Assembly: GCA_033032175.1 (NCBI GenBank)
Contig: CM065313.1
Coordinates: 13,369,327-13,433,326 of the forward strand
DNA length: 64,000 bases
Direction of reading: 5' to 3'
Origin: Saturnia japonica
Lineage: Eukaryota; Arthropoda; Insecta; Lepidoptera; Saturniidae
In this document: piece after piece, positions 34,269 to 45,151 of the stretch
How the letters are laid out: every line of letters begins with the position of its first letter
Numbering within the stretch: the first letter of the stretch is position 1
Program-made: the position numbers and the translations under genes
The notes under the pieces: model-generated
Databases searched by the model: none
Told to the model about the DNA's origin: nothing
What the model saw: only the letters and a program-made list of their open reading frames with translations

Positions 34269-37061
34269 TTAATCATCTTCGTCATCACTCTGAACTTCTT
34301 TAGTATGATTAAGGATTTTATAAAATTCATGATACTTTTGTGGAATTATAATTTTGTCACACAAACTAATCAAATCCTTGTACTTTATTTCAGTTATCGC
34401 AATTGGCTGTTTGTATAACTTCTCTAGTATGATTTCTTGATCTTTCTTCTTCCCTAGCTCTTGTGAATTTCAAATTATAGCCACAGTTCAGTTTTCTATA
34501 GCTATCTTCAAAAAAATCATATTTAAATTCTAAAACTTCTGGACAGTTCCTTTGAATTTTCATTTCTCTTATTTTATTCCAAATAATTTTCTCAGAGTTC
34601 TTATCTTTTAGTCTTTTATCTTTTATTCTTTTATCGTTTAGCCATTCTTTGGAATCTAAAATCAAATCTTGATTTACTTCTACAACTGTATAGGGTGGAA
34701 TATTCTGTTTTGCCCAGCGTACCAGTGTATACCATTCATCAGGTATGTGAATGATTTTGCTTTTTGCTGATCGTTCTATAAGCGCATGAACGCTATCTGC
34801 CTCGTTTTGATTATGCCCCTTTTCTAAGAAACGACGGCACACGTCTATCTTATATTTGTTACTTACATACAAGTACATAAAAAAAACAATTCGATTGCGA
34901 TTCTGGCCTGCGCAGTTATCTGACCAGAATCGAAAAACTTTGACACCAGCTTCAACTTTTTTTAATGAAAGAAAATAAACAACTTGCCACTTTATTGGCG
35001 CCGCGTTTAGCGACTGTTTCATCCCACATAAAACAAACAGCTTCTTTTAACCCAACATCGAAAACAGTAAAATTATATACTGACAAATTCCTTTTATAAT
35101 AAAGTACACTAATTTCAGCATGTGGCGTGTTATTTATTTTTTCGGAAACAAAAATATTGCTGTGCAAATTTCATACGTTTTCGAGCCTCAATTTTTTCTG
35201 CGTTCTTTAACTCCCTGGCAAGTTTTTTGTTATCAATGTGTGACTTATGCTTCAATTTTTCATTATCAGATGGTAAGGCGATGTTTTTTATTGCGTGACA
35301 TAAGTCGCACTGATCCTTTTTTGGTACGTGGAAACCAATATTTAATTCTTTATTAACAATATCTTTGTATTGTCTTACAGAAGTAGCTTTATTTTCAGTT
35401 ATATTCAGCTCATTACACCATACAATACACAGATCGTACATTTTTTTGAAAGTCCACCCACCCTCTATATACTGTTTATTAAAATTCTTTCGGATATAAT
35501 GACTTTCTATAGGTGAAAACTTTTGACGTGTTGAATTACAGAGTCTTTCATTGGAGAATTTATAATAGTTGGATGATTTTGGTGAAAACCTCTCAAATCT
35601 TTTGTAAAGATACCCACCCACGTCTTGATCATACTTGTCGATAGCATATTGTATAAAACTATGACTTACAGAAAGTGTATTTTTGTACATCGTTTTACAG
35701 ACCATCATCTTTTCTTTGTTGCCGGTGTCAGATAAAAGCGGCATAAAAAACTTAAAAACATTTAATCTTCTGGAATTCTGGGTCCATTGTTTTTTTTTTA
35801 TTTGCTTCACATGACTCGCAATAAATGACCACCGATGAGAATGTTCCCCCAGATTCCAAAATGATTCGAATAGTTTTTGGCGTGCTAGCATATTGAACTT
35901 TTCGAAACATTTTAAGCGACAGTTGGATTTACATGGACCCTTTATTTGTTTTTCCATTTGTTGCATTCCAGAACGAGATATATGAGCTTTTTCTAAATTG
36001 ACAAGTAACTTTCTTTTCACATCTAGCCCGTTAGATTTGATAGCACCTCTGTTAATTGTTATTGCTTTTTTCACATACTGCCGTTTTTTTTTTGTTCTGT
36101 GTTGTGTTGATGAATCAGACATTTCACTGGACCCCAAAGGGCTCTTGATCTTAAGGTAGTATCAGACAGAATTGCAGTACTTTCGCTGAAAGAGTTACAA
36201 TCATTATCAATGTCTCCAAACATCGTATATGGGCTTGACATTGGCGTTGAAGCAAAAGATTTCAAATGTGATAGTACACAGGCTGGCGAAGTATCTTTAT
36301 TATCAGATTCATTATTGAAAATAGATTTTTCCGATGTTAAAAGTGGTGTTTCATTATCACAAATTGGAGTGACAAAAGAGTCATGTTTAGTACAAAGCTC
36401 TATTTCATTATCCGAAATTACTCCCAAACTCTCAATTATATAATTTAATTCAGTTTGCGACAATATATTTTCTGTTTCATTTTCTTCTCCATAACTGTGT
36501 GGTTTAACATCTTGTCTTGTAATGCTAGCAGCTTCCAAAGACTTATCTTCAAGACCTATTGAGCTATCCTTTTCTGTACAAACACGTTACTCTGAAAAAA
36601 TAAAAATAATCTAGCAACAAGACAGTAGGTAAATGAAAACAAGACCGTATATAAACTGATTGGTTACACGTATAAACAAACATGTATGACATGACTTCAT
36701 ACACTACGTTATCAATTACACAATAGGTTTTTTTATTTAATGTCTATAAAAAAATGTAGGTAATAAATTAGTGAAATAAAAATAATTTAATAAGTAAGTA
36801 GGTATATCATCGTATAAGGAGACATGTCTCATATGACCGCTTTTACGCTGTTATCTTATTTTAGTAGGTTAGAAAAAGTATGAAAACAATATCAGCACTT
36901 TTTAAGTGTATATTATTGTATAGAATAGGTACTTGTGATTTCTACTTACCCTCATGAGCTTCACAGATGTAATTAATCAAATCTTGAGCTTTAGAAACTA
37001 ATAAAGTAGTATTCTTAGAGTTAGCAATATCCACTAATAATTTTGATCTATTGTTACTCAT
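34269..37061 (-). pseudogene. RNase-H-like transposase (DUF7869-type), two exons, broken
   Basis: Exon 1 is 37061-36950: ATG, then MSNNRSKLLVDIANSKN, ending at a GTAAGT donor. The likely acceptor is ACAG just before 36573, which joins in frame. The acidic, Ser-rich N-terminal part runs to about 36150, where the frame shifts. The next block (36137-35130) holds a basic segment (HRTKKKRQYVKKA), a Cys pair region (GPCKSNCRLKCFEKFN), VCKTMYKNTLSVS and PKKDQCDLCHAIKN. Two more shifts at about 35150 and 35000 lead through YYKRNLSVYNFTVFD and FMWDETVAKRG to FWSDNCAGQNRNR (second catalytic-type Asp) and EKGHNQNEADSVHALIE (third). The usual first Asp position (FDLQ-like in relatives) reads FVSEK here and seems lost. 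The C-terminus has KYKDLISLCDK and an acidic tail, stop at 34269-34271, after a further shift near 34395. Confidence 0.82.
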
Positions 37062-37424
37062 GTTTTACAGTAATAATGTAATAAAATAATTACTAAATAA
37101 CTATAAAAAACACCACCTGACTGTATCATAATATTATTCTATAGCGCGTGCATGCATAGACATGTTTTACTGGGGAAACTCCCGTGAATGAAGTTAAGTT
37201 TGACAAGGCTCCGCTCGCGCTGTGTGGCGCGCTGTTTAAGTCGCTGTACAAAGGGTTAAGTATAAATATCCGTTTATACGACACCAATTCTTTGAAACTA
37301 ATATACTTGTTCTCTTATACGATCAGAGTATTTAGTAAACCACATGATAATTTAAAAAAATAAATACATACGTATGAGGGTATGGACAAGATAAAAAGCC
37401 ATTTAAGTAATAAAAAAAATGACA

Positions 37425-37459
37425 TTTTTGACATGTCGCTTTGTACGTAGGGACCGTCG
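37425..37459 (-). repeat. right terminal inverted repeat, element 2
   Basis: Inverted partner of 33418-33452, followed directly by the ATTT duplication. Confidence 0.9.
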
Positions 37460-37463
37460 ATTT

Positions 37464-37561
37464 ACTTAAAAAAAGTTTTGTGTTCTATATGTACATCAAC
37501 CCTGTTAAAATTATAAGTCGGTAGCAATATTGTCAAATATATCAAACATTTTTATTTTGAA
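37464..37561. other. short spacer after element 2
   Basis: AT-rich sequence between the ATTT duplication and the next repeat; nothing recognised. Confidence 0.4.
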
Positions 37562-37975
37562 TTAGCTGTGTCCGCGACTTTGCTTACGCGCATATCTTAT
37601 TTAAAAGATAAAAATGCTTATTGTAGGTGTTCATTAGAAGATAGACATATATACTCTTGCTGACTTTTTTGTAGGTCTTTTTAATATCTACAATTATGTA
37701 GTACATTAATTTGCTATAATATCTCTTATGGTTTACTCAGCGTAAGCCATTAAACGCCTGAAATGGTTTACCATGACCAGTTTTATTTATTTAAGCGCGG
37801 AACCCTAAATCTTTTTGTAAAATGAAAGTAAACTAAGTTACTCCTTATAACATCAGATATCTACCGGTGAAAGTCCACTCACAATCGGTCCGACCGTTTC
37901 CGAGATTACCTGGAACAAATAAACAGACAGACAAAAATTAAAAATGCGTTTTTGTTTCATAGGTATTCAACTAAT
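37562..37975 (-). mobile_element. Helitron-like repeat, second copy
   Basis: Aligns with 16206-16650 over its length ('tagctgtgtccgcgacttt', 'aaaatgcttattgtaggtgtt', 'tggtttactcagcgtaagcc', 'accggtgaaagtccactcac'). It lacks the transposon insertion present in the other copy. Non-coding. Confidence 0.65.
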
Positions 37976-38547
37976 TTTACTTACTCTTTCAATATGTATT
38001 TAATCTGCCTTCAATTATAAGTTCAGTAAAGCTTTATTCCAAATAACATTATAAAATAAAAACCAAAACACTATTTCATATAAACTTCTCACAAAATATT
38101 AGGGTTAAATAAATATTAGTAAAAATTGTATCTAACCGTATCAATTAATTTTAAAAGTCCCTTTCCAAATAATTTGCTCGTTACTCCTATAGATCTCGTT
38201 CTGTGAACGTTTGGCGCTGTTCCAGCGATTGTGTGCACAATTTCTAGACTCTTAAGCGCTTGATGACAAAGCAAGAACGTGACCAAAGCAGAACTTATCA
38301 CCCGCTTTACTAACTGTATTTTGAGCATCACGAAAGTGGTTTTATTAGTGTTCGAAATCTAATTTACTAACGCTGATTTGGTATTCATACTGGAATATTG
38401 TATCGATGTATTTATCTTTTGTACGTAGTCTTCTTTCGCAAGTTTAACTTGAAAAAAAGTTAAAAAAAAAACACTATAACTGATTTGATAATAAGTTAAT
38501 TAGTATTTCGAATACACAATTACTGTTATTATAAATATCTAGTATAG
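37976..38547. other. no gene recognised
   Basis: A minus-strand 71-codon frame (38116-38331) is less AT-rich than its surroundings and lacks stops over 200 bp, but no motif supports a call. Confidence 0.4.
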
Positions 38548-38551
38548 AGAT

Positions 38552-38777
38552 TGTTATAGAATCACCCTCTATGAATATCGCTACTTAGCAGTCTGTATTC
38601 TAGAGAAGCCAGACGCAACGTTGCAGTAAACTGATCCTGTAAGGCGCGTCTGGTGTTTGCTTCGTAGTTTTAAGAGTATTTTTAAGTTAGTCTTAAGACA
38701 TGTATGGTCGCGAATAAACGCTTCTTAAAAAAATTAAAATCTTTTTTTAAAGTCCTCCGCTCGCGCACGACTTGACT
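38552..38777 (+). repeat. 5' LTR
   Basis: 226 bp from TGTTATAGAATCACC to CGACTTGACT. Identical to the 3' LTR except for two transitions (in 'gctact(t/c)agcag' and 'gcttc(g/a)tag'). Confidence 0.95.
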
Positions 38778-38792
38778 GGCGCAGCCGGTAGG
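38777..38792 (+). promoter_or_regulatory. primer binding site
   Basis: TGGCGCAGCCGGTAGG follows the 5' LTR. It matches the complement of the 3' end of insect serine tRNA (TGGCGCAGTCGGTAGG, from memory) at 15 of 16 positions; several gypsy-like elements prime from this tRNA. Confidence 0.8.
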
Positions 38793-39344
38793 ATTTCCGC
38801 GTCGTGAAAAGTATTTAAAATCAGTACCGCGACGAACGTTTCCACGCGTTTTAAACGGGAATCCTCGAACCAAACAAATTTGTCAAAGATCATCACAGCA
38901 GCTGGAGGACACGTCTAAGACTCATCGAGGGACATGGGCAGTTTGTGAGTAGACTCAACTTGCTATTCCTTTCTATATATCCCAATCCTTTTCGAAAAAA
39001 AAAAATAGTTATAGGTGTCTGGAATAATTCGAGTGTATTTCTAAACTTCGAAAAACTCACTTATGAATTTTCTATAGACATTAGTTATAAGTAATAAATT
39101 ACAATATACAATATAAAAAGGAAAAATTGCAGTAACAAATATAATTTCTCAAATTTATTATTTTAGTTATATTGTTGTATTAGGAATAAAATCTTTTCAC
39201 TATATTTAAAATAGGAATTTACATTTCGTGTCTTTTATATTTTTGTGTGTCTTGTATTTTATTGGTTTTTATTATATTCTGTGTGACTCATTTTTGGTGT
39301 GTGTATTTTATTTTTGTCGTATTTTGTGTTAGTGTGTATCAAAA
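38793..39344. other. leader between primer site and gag
   Basis: AT-rich leader of the provirus, including T-rich 'tttgtgtgtcttgtattttat' stretches before the gag ATG. No upstream gene. Confidence 0.6.
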
Positions 39345-41705
39345 ATGGCAACCATTAGAATAATCCCAAACGAAATGATGAAACTGATACCGCAGTTCAA
39401 CGGAGATAAACGTCATCTAAACTTATGTTTAAGGAAATGTGAATTTGTAATTAATAAATATAAAGGGAGTCAGGAACAAAACTTGTATGTGATGCACGCA
39501 TTAACAAGTAGGTTAGTTGATGACGCAGCAGCCTTACTAAGTGAAAGGGAAGACATCGAGACATGGGCTGAACTTAAAGACTTATTAACTCAACACTTTG
39601 GTGATCCTAGGAGTGAAGAGTGCATTGCGATAGAGTTAGAAAATGTAAAGATAAAACACGGTGAAAATTATACAGATTTTTGTAATCGTATACAATCAAT
39701 TAGAGCAGTATTAATATCAAAAGTAAATCAGTTAACAAACACAGAAATTAAAAATGCAAAGATCATTATATATAATAATATGTCACTTAACGTTTTCTTG
39801 TACAACTTACCGGAACATTTGATAAGAACAGTTAGATTGAAATCGCCAGAAACGTTAGAAAAGGCTTTAGAGTTTGTATTGGAAGAAGTGAACTTTTACG
39901 AACAATATAATACCAAAAATAAATTATGCAGGCAACAAACAGGTACGTCATTACAAGCGAAGTTCAATACCCCGCATTTACAGAGTAATCTCTCTGGCAT
40001 ACCCCGGGAGGTACAGGGTTCAATTCAATCCAGTGGTTTTAGGCCAATATTGCAACCCTCTAATCCACCCCAATTTAAATTCGGTGTTCCGGGTAGTCAA
40101 GTAAAATTACCGCAAACCTTTGGTTCGCAGCCGTAGTTTGGATATAAACCTCAGTTCGGATATAAGCCTCAGTTAGGGTATACACCGCAATTCGGACATA
40201 AACCTCAGTTCGGATATAAGCCTCAGTTAGGTTATACACCGCAATTCGGATATAAGCCACAGTTAAGCCCTCAGCAATTCGGTATGCAACAAAAATTCAT
40301 GCAACCAACACAATTCGGTTCAATGCCTAGACAGCAGTTTGGATACCGTCAACAAATTAACCAAGGTCAGTTAGGGTATAGGCCTCCCCAACCAACAAAT
40401 GCTTTAGAAAATACCGACGTCACTATGCGTACTGCACCACCGTTAAAACATCAAGGTCAGGGACCACCCCAAGGCTTTCGCCTTAATGAGTTGGAATTAG
40501 GCGAAGTCGGTCACTATTACTATTACGATAATAATGACTACTACGATCAGGAATATTGGCCACAGGAAAATAACGATTATTATGAAGAATTCGAAAATGA
40601 GAATGAAACTAAAACGACTGATGACGAAAGTAAGAAAGTGAAAGACGAGAGTATAAGTGAAGAGATTCAAAATTTTCGAATAGGAGATTACACAAACAAA
40701 CCCGAAATAGTAAATCTAAATTGTGATGTTAAATTGAAGTTACCGTACATTCACATACCAGAAATTGACGCGAAATTTATGATCGATACCGGTAGTATGC
40801 GATCATTCATGAGTCCGCGTAAAGCTCATAACTTCTATAGGTCCTATGCAAGTACAGAACCATTCACCGTTATTAGCACACATGCATCTAGCAACCATAA
40901 TGAAGTAGTCTATATTCCACTCATGCCATCATTCAAAAACGATAGCTATCATAAATTTTATGTGTACGATGTTGATGACAAATATGATGGGTTAATAGGC
41001 AATGATCTTTTAATACAGTTAGAAGCTGTTATAGACTTAAAACACTCAAAACTCGTAACGAAAACTACTACGATTCCGATAGTTAACGAAAGTAATCATC
41101 TAATCATACTAGACCCGCGAACAGAACAACGTGTAAAGTTACCGACAGACCAATTTTCAGGAGAAGCTATTTTAAATTTTACAAAATTTTGCGATGGAGT
41201 TAGAATGCCATCAGCAATTGTACAATGTCACAATGGTTATGCCACTACGGTTATACAAAACACATTAGACAAACCAATGGCTTTAACAATTACGAAACCT
41301 TTTAAGGTTACTGAATATGTAGGTAGTACTGAAAGGGTTAACTGTCACGACGTAGACATGATAGATGTGGAAGTCGACATAATATTTGACGAAAAGGAAA
41401 GGAAATTACAGGAACACTTGAAGGAAGTAACTGAAAACATTGCCGCTATAGCGAGACGTCGAACTACGTACGACTCTAAAACAATAACAATCTCTGATTC
41501 TGAGAGAACCGCTACAGCTAGCCCCATATCTATACCAGATACAGTCATAGTTGAAGAACCCCGTGAATATTTGGTCAGATCCGAAACTGATTCTACTCAT
41601 ACAGTACATTCCGCACGCGACATGGAATTTAATGGTATCCCAATCTTACATGAAGCAATTGATACAAAACCCAATCAAATATTAGTTTTCAACGGGGTAT
41701 CGTAA
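39345..41705 (+). pseudogene. gag and aspartic protease of the provirus
   Basis: One reading frame interrupted by a TAG at 40134-40136. The first 263 codons (start ATG at 39345, context AAAATGG) are a gag-like capsid region with helical segments such as LLTQHFGDPRSEECIAIELE; no zinc knuckle is seen. Around the stop lies a hexapeptide repeat (variants of PQFGYK, 40120-40270). Next comes an acidic Tyr-rich segment, then a retroviral-type protease with KFMIDTGSMRSF (active Asp near 40785) and YDGLIGNDLLIQ, the family's second motif. Beyond about 41440 the sequence changes to a linker that in relatives follows RNase H (STHTVHSARD), so the polymerase part between them is missing. The frame ends at 41703-41705. 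Gag would form the particle; the protease would cut the polyprotein. Confidence 0.85.
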
Positions 41706-43926
41706 CGAATTTCAAGTTAAAGATCTATCCCGTAATAATCAGAAAGTACTAGAAGTCTTTCTTCCGATTGGAAATTTAGACATTATAAAAGAGTTCCATA
41801 AGAAATATATTAAACCCAAAATTAAATATTTTATCTATTTTGAAAACCCCGAACACAGGAGAGAATTTAGCATTGTTATATTGGAATTATTCAAAAAAGG
41901 TTATGTTAATTTTTATGAATGTACGGAACGCGTGATTTATGTAGAGGATGAGGAAGAAAAAAAGATAATTATTACAAAATTACACGAAGGGAAAACTTGC
42001 CATCGAGGAATTACGGAAACCATTAAAAGAATACGACGGAATTATTATTGGCCAAATATGCATGAAATAGTATCCGCAATCATTAACTCCTGTGAAAAGT
42101 GTAAAACTGCTAAGTACGATCGAAAGCCTATCAAACCGTTGCTACAACTTACACAAACCCAAAATGCACCATTCCAGGAAGTATTCATCGATATATTCAC
42201 AATAGAATCAACACACTATCTTACTCTAATCGATGCCTTCAGTAAGCTAGGGCAAGCAATTCAAGTGCCATCGCGTTCAACACCAGAAGTGGTTAGGGCA
42301 TTGATTACTTACTTTTCTTTTTACGGTATACCACAGAAAATTAGTTTCGACCCTGGTACAGAATTTAATAATGAGCTATTAAAAGAATTAACCGACTTAT
42401 ATAAAATAAAATTGCACATAGGAACGCCAAATAATCCCAACTCGATGGGAATAATTGAACGGTTTCATTCCACAATAATAGAGATCTATAGACTTGCTAA
42501 ATACGAACGAAAATATACTGACGCCGTAAGCTTAATGACATATTCCGTTATGGCTTATAACAATACTATTCATAGTACAACGGATCTTTCACCATTCGAA
42601 GTAGTATTTGGACATACCGAGTTAAACTCTACATTTGATATAAATTTTGATAAATTTTACAAACAACAATTAATTAAAGACCATAAGAAACGAACGCAGG
42701 TTTTATATAAATTCCTTACTGAAAAGACGGGAAATAATAAGGTTAAAGTTAGGGAAAAGCGAGGAGGTGAAGAACAACCACAATTAAAATTAGGAGACAT
42801 CATTTTCTCTAAGGTCACAAATAAAAGGCAGTCTAAAGATAAACCCGTGAGAAATGGTGTCGCTGTAATCAATACAGATAAATGGATCGTAGCAAGGGTA
42901 TTGGATTTTAAACCTATACAGGACGATTTAAAGTTTAATATAGCGCGTCTTTTTGAATTAGATAAGATAGTTAAAAATTATTTTCATGAAACCTTTACAA
43001 GTAACTTTAAAGATGTTAGAAAGCAAGTCGAATATATAAAAATATTAGCCATAAATAAATTTGAACAAATAACACCGTCGATTAGAATTAGGCGTGGACT
43101 ATTAAATCCATTAGGTTCAATAATTAAAATCATTACTGGAAATCTCGATCACGAGGATGCTATCAAATATGAGAAGTTAATTAGCGAAGTTCAGTCTGGT
43201 CAAAAATCTACCAATAGGAAACTAAGTATAGTTGCAGAAGCAATAGAGGTGTTAACAAATTCTACATTTGCAATTAACAATAACATCATACAACTTAATA
43301 AAGAAATTGCGGTAACATCTAAAAATATAAGCGACAAACTAAGAAAAGAACATTTTGAAATTCAGATTATAAGTACATATAATTTACTAATCCACAACTT
43401 TCAGGCGATTCATATTAAGTTGAATGAGATTGAAACTAACTTTGCTTTAAGTAGATTAGGAATTTTACATCAGTCTATCATAGAGTCTAATAAGTTGTTA
43501 CGTGTTCTGCAGGAAATAAATAAGTTTGAGAAATTAGTATATACACCTACTTCAGAGAATTTAATTAAGATAGAACAAACCATAACTTTAAAAGCCTATT
43601 TTAAAGCAAATCGAATCACTTACCTTTTAGAAATACCTCTAATTGGGAAGGATACTTATAGCTATTATAAATTAATTCCATTACCTGTGCTATCCCGTAA
43701 TTCCACAGTCATAATTCTACCCAAATACCCCTACTTGCTAGCAAAAGGGTTGAAGATCAAACTGCTCACTCACGCTTGTAAAGAAATCGACGAGTCCAGC
43801 TTTCTATGCCTCAACGAGGAAATGATCCAGTACACCTATGACGCTTGCGTTGTTGAGTTGATGACGTACGCCGACAATGTGACGTCATGCAGTCAGATTC
43901 CAGTTAACATCGAGCCAGTTAAGTAA
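41706..43926 (+). CDS. integrase joined to envelope-like protein
   Basis: A single open frame (first ATG-independent codons from about 41698; an internal start-like codon at 41881). The integrase has the HHCC zinc finger (KLHEGKTCHRG ... CEKCKTAKYDRK) and the catalytic triad in FIDIFT, ISFDPGTEFNN and NSMGIIERFH, spaced as expected. The usual integrase C-terminal domain is short and, from about residue 330, the protein reads as errantivirus envelope: a basic cleavage-site-like RIRR at about 43090 followed by a hydrophobic segment, then a long helical region. The direct in-frame fusion without a separate envelope start or signal peptide suggests an internal deletion across the pol-env boundary. 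The frame stops at 43924-43926, before the membrane anchor. Integrase inserts the DNA copy; the envelope part in relatives mediates particle-cell fusion. Confidence 0.82.
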
Positions 43927-44384
43927 AAATGAAGAAGTACTTACCAGAACTTGTATCGACGAAATATTTCGTCTTAAGGTTAAGGGTACTTACATACTCA
44001 CCCTGGATGACCCTTGTGAAGTAAAAATTCATAACATAACGCTGAAAATACATCTGAAAGACAATGAAAATATAACATACAACAAACTCCCAATTGTAAA
44101 CTTGCCAAATATACACTTACCTGTTGAAAGGGAATCCTCCAGTCCATTGAACCTGGAAGGTGTCGATCTCATGGATTTAAAGTACCTATCATTCGCCCTC
44201 AAGAAAAGTTTCAGTGCTAGTGAAAATAGTGAAATCCAAAAGGCAATTATTGAAGTGAAAAGTGTTAGCATTTGGACTCTTATATTATATGTACTCATTT
44301 TTGTAATAATCTGTAAACTAGTTCATAAGTACCGTGTTAAATTGTTTAAACTATGTATTCGAAGTTCTCATATTCAGGATAACT
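43927..44384 (+). pseudogene. envelope C-terminal fragment with membrane anchor
   Basis: After the stop at 43926 the envelope homology continues in a different frame. From 44102 it is open to the 3' LTR (44455, running into it). It contains a strongly hydrophobic segment (SIWTLILYVLIFVIICKLV, about 44268-44324) typical of the membrane anchor, followed by a short basic cytoplasmic tail. It is separated from the upstream part by a frameshift close to 43915-43925. As it stands it is not translated together with the rest of the envelope. Confidence 0.75.
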
Positions 44385-44392
44385 TCGAACTT

Positions 44393-44403
44393 AAGGAGGG
44401 AGG
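44393..44403 (+). promoter_or_regulatory. polypurine tract
   Basis: AAGGAGGGAGG immediately before the 3' LTR, the position where plus-strand DNA synthesis starts in LTR elements. Confidence 0.85.
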
Positions 44404-44629
44404 TGTTATAGAATCACCCTCTATGAATATCGCTACTCAGCAGTCTGTATTCTAGAGAAGCCAGACGCAACGTTGCAGTAAACTGATCCTGTAAGGCGCG
44501 TCTGGTGTTTGCTTCATAGTTTTAAGAGTATTTTTAAGTTAGTCTTAAGACATGTATGGTCGCGAATAAACGCTTCTTAAAAAAATTAAAATCTTTTTTT
44601 AAAGTCCTCCGCTCGCGCACGACTTGACT
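44404..44629 (+). repeat. 3' LTR
   Basis: 226 bp, near-identical to the 5' LTR, followed by the AGAT target duplication. Confidence 0.95.
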
Positions 44630-44699
44630 AGATATTACGCTAGTTATTAGTGTTTTAATTCTATAACAATCTCCAGTATAATAATATTAATAATAAACT

Positions 44700-45151
44700 A
44701 GATTGTCTACTAAATTTGTGTATTCGCTACTTATACGATCTGCGTAAGTTTGATCACATCTCTCAATTTTGTTCGCAACTAAACTTAATTTCCTCTATTG
44801 CGCCTTATTAACCCTAGATCTCCAGCAACGATTTATGTACCTAGTCGATCGCGGTCGCGATGTCCGCTCTGGTTGCAGCAGGAACCTTGTAATCCCCGAG
44901 CACAAATCAGCACTCTATTTGAATTCCTTTACGTTAACTGCCATACGACTGTGGAATACGTTGCCGCGTTATTTTCAAGATGCTAAAACAATCACCAACT
45001 TCAAATCACAACTGCACCGATATTTTGTTTAATAAATAAAAGACAGAGTGATTAAATTTGTTTGCAATTATAACATGTGTGTATACTTTTATTTGTACAT
45101 AGATAACCATGTACGTATGTATTTTTATTTATTTTTGTTTTATTGTTATTA
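44700..45151 (+). mobile_element. LINE tail (CR1/Jockey-like), 5'-truncated
   Basis: Plus-strand non-LTR retrotransposon fragment: the end of a reverse-transcriptase protein and an AT-rich 3' untranslated region, which the Tc1 element interrupts at 45152. The left boundary is uncertain. Confidence 0.65.
44769..45032 (+). pseudogene. LINE reverse transcriptase C-terminus
   Basis: The readable part carries the common LINE C-terminal signature: RSGCSRNLVIPEHKSALYLN, then SFTLTAIRLWNTLPRYF and ITNFKSQLHRYF with the stop shortly after. No catalytic motif is present because the 5' part is missing. This motif set (basic RNLVIP, then IRLWNTLP, then FKS-L--) is shared by CR1-like and related clades. 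It is similar in style to, but not a copy of, the fragment at 3979-4735. Confidence 0.8.

Larger units (their letters stand above)
33414..37463 (-). mobile_element. DUF7869-type DNA transposon, element 2
   Basis: A full-length element of about 4.04 kb (33418-37459) flanked by a 4-bp duplication ATTT (33414-33417 and 37460-37463). It has 35-bp terminal inverted repeats with three mismatches, starting CGACCGTCCC at the left and CGACGGTCCC at the right (read inward) and sharing TACAAAGCGACATGTCAAAA. It carries one gene on the minus strand. The first three bases of the ends (CGA) and the 4-bp duplication match element 1, but the rest of the ends and the size differ, so these are distant relatives, not copies. 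Confidence 0.88.
38548..44633 (+). mobile_element. errantivirus-type LTR retrotransposon (endogenous retrovirus), RT-deleted
   Basis: A Ty3/gypsy errantivirus-like provirus of 6,078 bp (38552-44629) with a 4-bp target duplication AGAT on each side (38548-38551, 44630-44633). It has two 226-bp LTRs, a serine-tRNA-type primer site, gag and protease in one frame, integrase joined to an envelope-like part, and a polypurine tract. Reverse transcriptase and RNase H are absent. The LTRs differ at two positions by eye, so insertion is recent, although the coding frames are broken in several places. It could only have moved with enzymes supplied by a related complete element. Confidence 0.9.

Noticed and set aside
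38116..38331. 71-codon minus-strand frame as a host exon
   Set aside because: Open by length only; no recognisable domain and no flanking splice structure I can defend.
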